The position numbers were made by a program, and so were the translations under genes. A stretch of 9,496 nucleotides of DNA from an uncultured Porphyromonadaceae bacterium (GTDB lineage Bacteria; Bacteroidota; Bacteroidia; Bacteroidales; Muribaculaceae), in NCBI GenBank assembly GCA_900555165.1, contig USKE01000063.1, positions 1 through 9,496 on the forward strand. Direction: 5' to 3'. Below the pieces are notes generated by a model that was not told the origin of the DNA, ran no database searches, and saw nothing but the letters and a program-made list of their open reading frames with translations. Shown piece after piece: positions 6,169-9,496 of this stretch (positions are counted from its first letter, which is position 1; each line of letters opens with the position of its first letter).

Positions 6169-7416
6169 ATGAGACTCGCATTATGGATAAGCCGGCATCT
6201 CAGACTCTCTGACGGGGGGCGCGGCCCCTCGCGCTCGGGAGTGGTGATTGCGGTCAGCGGCATAGCCCTGGCCGTGACGGTGATGTTGCTCTCCGTAGCC
6301 GTCGTGGTGGGTTTCAAGCAGGCCATCACAGGCAAGGTGGCGGGGTTCATGCCCTCGGTCAGTGTGGCGCCCGAAGAGGGGTACCGCAAGGATCCTCTGC
6401 TGTCGGGCGACTCGCTTACCACCGCTCTCGACGCGCAGACCCGCTATGTGCGGCATCTCATGGATTCCCTCTCCCCGGGTAGGGCAAAAGTGTCTGCCGT
6501 GATGCGCCGTCCCGGCATACTGAAGACCGACACCGACTTCCTCGGCGTGGAGTTCACGGCGTTTTCTGTAGAGCATGACACCCTGTTCGAGGCCTCGCTG
6601 CTCACTGCGGGACGTCTCCCCCGCGAGGCAAACGAGATAGCCCTTTCGTCACTGCAGGCGTCGAAACTCGGTCTGGCCGTCGGCGACCGTGTGTATGCCT
6701 ATTTCATATCAGATGGGGCCGTACGCACCCGGCGTCCGACGATAACAGGCATTTTCCGCAGTAATTTCGGCGAATACGACAGGTCGCTGGCCTATATGTC
6801 GGCAGAACTGGCCGAGTCGCTTGCAGGTACCGGCACTGACGCTTTCGAGATACGCGGCCTGAAAGACGCCAATCAGCTGGCAATGGAACTTCAGCGGCGT
6901 CTTGTCGACGCATACCATTCAGACAAGACCCTCGACGCCTGGGGTGTGCAGACAATCGGCCAGCAGGGCGCCTTATACTTCAACTGGCTCGAACTGCTTG
7001 ACACCAACGTGGTGGTGATACTGATACTTATGGGTTTCGTGAGCGGATTCACGCTAATATCGAGCCTTATAATACTGATACTCGAACGTGTGCGCATGAT
7101 CGGCATCCTCAAGAGCCTCGGCGCCACAAACCGACAGGTACGCGATGTGTTCCTGTTTCTGGGGGCGCGGATAGTATTCCTGGGGCTGCTGATTGGCAAT
7201 GCCGTGGCGCTGGCGCTGGTGGCGGCCGAACGTGCATGGCACTTCATTCCGCTTGACGCCTCGGCCTATTACCTTGACCATGTGCCGGTGGCCCTGAAAC
7301 TGTGGCAGGTGGCGGCTCTCGATGCAGGGGTGGTAGTGGCGGCCATGGCGGTGATGCTGTTGCCGGCAATGATAATATCGCGCATATCCCCCTCAAACGT
7401 AATGCGTTACGAATGA
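6169..7416 (+). CDS. FtsX/LolC/E-type ABC transporter permease
   Basis: The 415-residue inner membrane protein has the MacB/FtsX layout: a short cytoplasmic start, transmembrane helix 1 at about 24-48, a large periplasmic domain at about 50-275, then three helices at about 281-305, 327-353 and 380-404. The segment ERVRMIGILKSLGATNRQV (306-324) is the cytoplasmic coupling region typical of LolC/LolE permeases, and the C terminus ISPSNVMRYE is the usual family ending. Such proteins work with an ATPase, as in lipoprotein release for transport to the outer membrane, by moving substrate through conformational change in the periplasmic part. No ATP-binding subunit is encoded beside it here, so the partner must be elsewhere. 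The start is supported by the -7 box 25 bases upstream and by the amphipathic MRLALWISRHLRL opening shared with relatives. The exact substrate cannot be read from sequence; a LolE-like role is likely but not proven. Confidence 0.85.
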   Translation: MRLALWISRHLRLSDGGRGPSRSGVVIAVSGIALAVTVMLLSVAVVVGFKQAITGKVAGFMPSVSVAPEEGYRKDPLLSGDSLTTALDAQTRYVRHLMDSLSPGRAKVSAVMRRPGILKTDTDFLGVEFTAFSVEHDTLFEASLLTAGRLPREANEIALSSLQASKLGLAVGDRVYAYFISDGAVRTRRPTITGIFRSNFGEYDRSLAYMSAELAESLAGTGTDAFEIRGLKDANQLAMELQRRLVDAYHSDKTLDAWGVQTIGQQGALYFNWLELLDTNVVVILILMGFVSGFTLISSLIILILERVRMIGILKSLGATNRQVRDVFLFLGARIVFLGLLIGNAVALALVAAERAWHFIPLDASAYYLDHVPVALKLWQVAALDAGVVVAAMAVMLLPAMIISRISPSNVMRYE

Positions 7417-7606
7417 CACTGCGCCCTGCGGCATCATTGTGTTTAACTTTTTTAACCGCCGTGTGTTTTTAAGTTAAGTAAGCTAAATATCGGCTAAGGT
7501 GGCCGGTATTGACGAAATATTTTGCTAACTTTGCATATTCAACTATTTAGCACAAACCGTTTAATAATTAATCCATATCAGAATCAAAGATTCGCATTAC
7601 AGTTAT
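7417..7606. other. Intergenic region with rsfS promoter
   Basis: These 190 bases are non-coding. They contain T-rich stretches (7441-7475) that may end permease transcription, though no strong stem is visible, followed by the -7 box of the next gene and an AT-rich leader of about 65 bases. Confidence 0.5.
7526..7533 (+). promoter_or_regulatory. -7 promoter box for rsfS-ftsH
   Basis: TAACTTTG matches TAnnTTTG exactly. An expected TTTG 19-21 bases upstream is not evident. Transcription would start near 7540, giving a leader of about 65 bases before rsfS. Confidence 0.55.
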
Positions 7607-7990
7607 ATGACAGAACCCAAAGTCAAAGAAGTGAATAAGCCGACATCATTGCGCAATATGATTGTCGAGGGCATACAGAACCGTAAAGGCAAGTCCGTCA
7701 CCGTAGTTGACCTCTCGGACATCGAGGCTGCCCCGACATCTGAGTTCATTATCTGCCAGGGCACGTCAAGCCAGCAGGTGGCGTCGATCGCCGACTCGGT
7801 TCGCGAATACCTTCTTGAAACCGCAGGCATCAAGCCATATAACTACGACGGCTACCGCAACGCACAGTGGATCGTGATTGACTACGGTACTACGATGGTG
7901 CATGTGTTCACGCCCGAGACTCGCGCGCTCTACAACCTCGAGGAACTCTGGAGCGACGCCAAAATCAACGAGATCCCCGATCTTGACTGA
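7607..7990 (+). CDS. rsfS: Ribosomal silencing factor RsfS (Iojap/DUF143 family)
   Basis: This 127-residue protein is of normal length for the family. It binds ribosomal protein uL14 on the large subunit and blocks joining with the small subunit, lowering translation under starvation. The single alpha/beta domain shows the family's features: [20 protein letters not shown] (about 33-52), the helix starting [16 protein letters not shown] (54-69), then [20 protein letters not shown] (about 80-99) and the ending [19 protein letters not shown] (about 100-118), with the conserved Trp, His-Val-Phe and Tyr-x-Leu-Glu-x-x-Trp. The ATG at 7607 gives about 12 residues before the first conserved helix, which is plausible. 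It has its own promoter and is followed by ftsH after 50 bases, probably in the same transcript. Confidence 0.94.
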   Translation: MTEPKVKEVNKPTSLRNMIVEGIQNRKGKSVTVVDLSDIEAAPTSEFIICQGTSSQQVASIADSVREYLLETAGIKPYNYDGYRNAQWIVIDYGTTMVHVFTPETRALYNLEELWSDAKINEIPDLD

Positions 7991-7991
7991 G

Positions 7992-8013
7992 CCGGGCCGG
8001 CATACCGGCCCGG
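7992..8013 (+). other. GC-rich hairpin between rsfS and ftsH
   Basis: CCGGGCCGG (7992-8000) pairs with CCGGCCCGG (8005-8013) around a 4-base loop CATA, a 9-bp all-GC stem starting one base after the rsfS stop codon. No T tract follows, so it is not a standard intrinsic terminator. It could partly reduce read-through into ftsH or protect the rsfS message end from 3' exonucleases. Confidence 0.6.
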
Positions 8014-8040
8014 GCACACGTCACAGAAATTATTCCCATT

Positions 8041-9496
8041 ATGCCCGACATTCTCCCCAACAGGAACAACAACAAGAAGAAACCGCAGGTGAGACCCAGT
8101 TTCTACTGGCTCTATGCGGTGATAATGGTGGTGCTCTTCGCCGCTTTCTATTTCGATGACCAGTCGGCCTCGAAAGAGGTGAACTATACCGAATTCGAGA
8201 ACATCATCACCGATTCGATAAACGTTCGCGCCCACGGTATCACCAAGATTACCGTCGAGAAGAAGAAAGGTGTCGCAGAGGCCGAGCTGTCAGACTCGCT
8301 CACACGCAAGATTTTCCAGAAGAGCGCTCTCCGCGACGGCGCCGCGGCCTATATAAAGACCACCCTGCCGTCGACCGACGAGTTCGCCCGCAAAATCGAC
8401 CAGTGGAAACAGCAGGGCGTGTATCAGGGTCCGGTGGTGTATGACGAGGGTAGCGACGTCTCCACTTATCTATGGACTTTCGGCCCCATAATCCTGCTTA
8501 TCGCCTTCTGGTATATAATAATGCGTCGCATGACCAACCGCGAAGGCGGTGCCGGCGGGGTCTTCTCGGTGGGCAAGTCAAAGGCCCAGATGTTCGACAA
8601 GGACGGCCCCGTGAAGGTCACGTTCCAGGATGTGGCAGGTCTCTCCGAGGCCAAGCAGGAGATTGAGGAGATTGTCGAGTTCCTCAAGAATCCCCAGCGC
8701 TATACCAACCTCGGCGGCAAAATCCCCAAGGGTGCTCTGCTTGTAGGCCCTCCGGGCACCGGCAAGACCCTGCTGGCAAAGGCTGTGGCAGGCGAGGCCA
8801 ACGTGCCGTTCTTCTCAATGTCGGGTTCCGACTTCGTGGAGATGTTCGTCGGCGTGGGTGCGTCGCGCGTGCGTGATCTTTTCCAGAAAGCCAAGGAGAA
8901 GGCTCCCTGTATCGTGTTCATCGACGAAATCGACGCAGTGGGCCGCGCACGCGGCAAGAATCCCAACATGGGCGCCAATGACGAGCGCGAGAACACGCTC
9001 AACCAGCTGCTGACCGAGATGGACGGTTTCGGAACCAATTCGGGTGTCATCATCCTCGCCGCCACCAACCGCGCCGACATCCTCGACAAGGCTCTGCTGC
9101 GCGCCGGACGTTTCGACCGCCAGATATATGTCGAGCTCCCCGAGCTGAACGACCGTGTGGCCATATTCAATGTGCATCTGAAAGGTATCAAGACCGACGA
9201 CTCGGTCGACGTGGACCTGCTGGCGCGCCAGACTCCCGGTTTCTCGGGCGCCGACATCGCCAACGTCTGCAACGAGGCCGCGCTGATCGCCGCGCGCCAC
9301 AACAAGAAATTCATTTCGAAAGAGGACTTCCTCGCCGCCATCGACCGCATCGTGGGCGGCCTGGAGCGCAAGAACAAGATCATCACCGACGAGGAGAAGC
9401 GCGTGATCGCCTTCCACGAGGCGGGACACGCCACGGTGAGCTGGATTCTGGAGCATGCCAGCCCGCTGATCAAGGTGATGATCATCCCGCGCGGCA
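8041..9496 (+). CDS. ftsH: ATP-dependent zinc metalloprotease FtsH, C terminus beyond the right edge
   Basis: 485 codons are visible from ATG at 8041, and the frame is open at the edge. FtsH forms a hexamer in the inner membrane that unfolds and degrades membrane and short-lived cytosolic proteins. The order is: basic Asn/Lys-rich N tail, membrane helix 1 (about 21-38), periplasmic domain (about 39-143), membrane helix 2 (144-161), Gly-rich linker, then the AAA+ module. Walker A is GPPGTGKT (236-243), Walker B IVFIDEID (291-298), and the second region of homology spans [21 protein letters not shown] (about 340-360) with the arginine-finger residues. The zinc site HEAGH (459-463) has both His ligands and the catalytic Glu. 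About 150-200 residues, including the third zinc ligand, should lie beyond the window. The start is supported by the membrane-helix topology and by the 50-base gap to rsfS, its probable operon partner. No defect is seen. Confidence 0.96.
   Translation, partial: MPDILPNRNNNKKKPQVRPSFYWLYAVIMVVLFAAFYFDDQSASKEVNYTEFENIITDSINVRAHGITKITVEKKKGVAEAELSDSLTRKIFQKSALRDGAAAYIKTTLPSTDEFARKIDQWKQQGVYQGPVVYDEGSDVSTYLWTFGPIILLIAFWYIIMRRMTNREGGAGGVFSVGKSKAQMFDKDGPVKVTFQDVAGLSEAKQEIEEIVEFLKNPQRYTNLGGKIPKGALLVGPPGTGKTLLAKAVAGEANVPFFSMSGSDFVEMFVGVGASRVRDLFQKAKEKAPCIVFIDEIDAVGRARGKNPNMGANDERENTLNQLLTEMDGFGTNSGVIILAATNRADILDKALLRAGRFDRQIYVELPELNDRVAIFNVHLKGIKTDDSVDVDLLARQTPGFSGADIANVCNEAALIAARHNKKFISKEDFLAAIDRIVGGLERKNKIITDEEKRVIAFHEAGHATVSWILEHASPLIKVMIIPRG

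Noticed and set aside
7991..8015. Intrinsic terminator after rsfS
   Set aside because: The stem is strong but no T-rich tract follows, and ftsH starts 25 bases later without a visible promoter of its own, so full termination here is unlikely.
8700..9485. Leftward 261-codon frame opposite ftsH
   Set aside because: It is complementary to the highly conserved AAA+ and zinc-protease coding sequence; its Ser/Arg-rich composition is typical of antisense reading of GC-rich genes.

Overview
The window looks like a chromosomal piece of a Bacteroidota bacterium, most likely order Bacteroidales and possibly Muribaculaceae-like. The evidence is Bacteroides-type promoters (TTTG, 19-20 bp, TAnnTTTG), a large secreted modular protein ending in a type IX secretion (T9SS)-like sorting domain, a DUF3943 protein, and GC-rich coding sequence set among AT-rich intergenic DNA. 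The family-level placement is inference.

Layout: (1) 1-129, minus strand: the first 43 codons of a gene for an exported protein, leaving the window at its left edge. (2) 130-506: a divergent control region with a promoter for each direction and a 12-bp palindrome. (3) 507-3545, plus: a 1012-residue secreted multidomain protein. (4) 3571-3606: a perfect 15-bp stem, probably a two-way terminator between converging genes. (5) 3629-4600, minus: a DUF3943 envelope protein. (6) 4611-5830: an IS4-family insertion sequence with about 20-bp inverted ends and a perfect 12-bp target duplication. It landed on the start codon of the DUF3943 gene, and its transposase frame carries an early in-frame TAA. 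(7) 5832-6168: intergenic DNA with a nested palindromic element of about 136 bp. (8) 6169-7416, plus: an FtsX/LolC/E-type ABC transporter permease. (9) 7607-7990: ribosomal silencing factor RsfS. (10) 8041 to the right edge: the membrane protease FtsH, incomplete at its C terminus.

The right-hand part is core housekeeping: envelope transport, ribosome silencing and membrane protein quality control. rsfS and ftsH are probably co-transcribed, with a GC-rich hairpin between them. The left-hand part is cell-surface and accessory. The most informative observations are the insertion-sequence history (target duplication that copies the start codon and nearby upstream bases of its neighbour, plus a nonsense codon in the transposase) and the nested palindrome at 5904-6039. 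I see no rRNA, tRNA, CRISPR array or defence system, and no convincing new multi-gene system.
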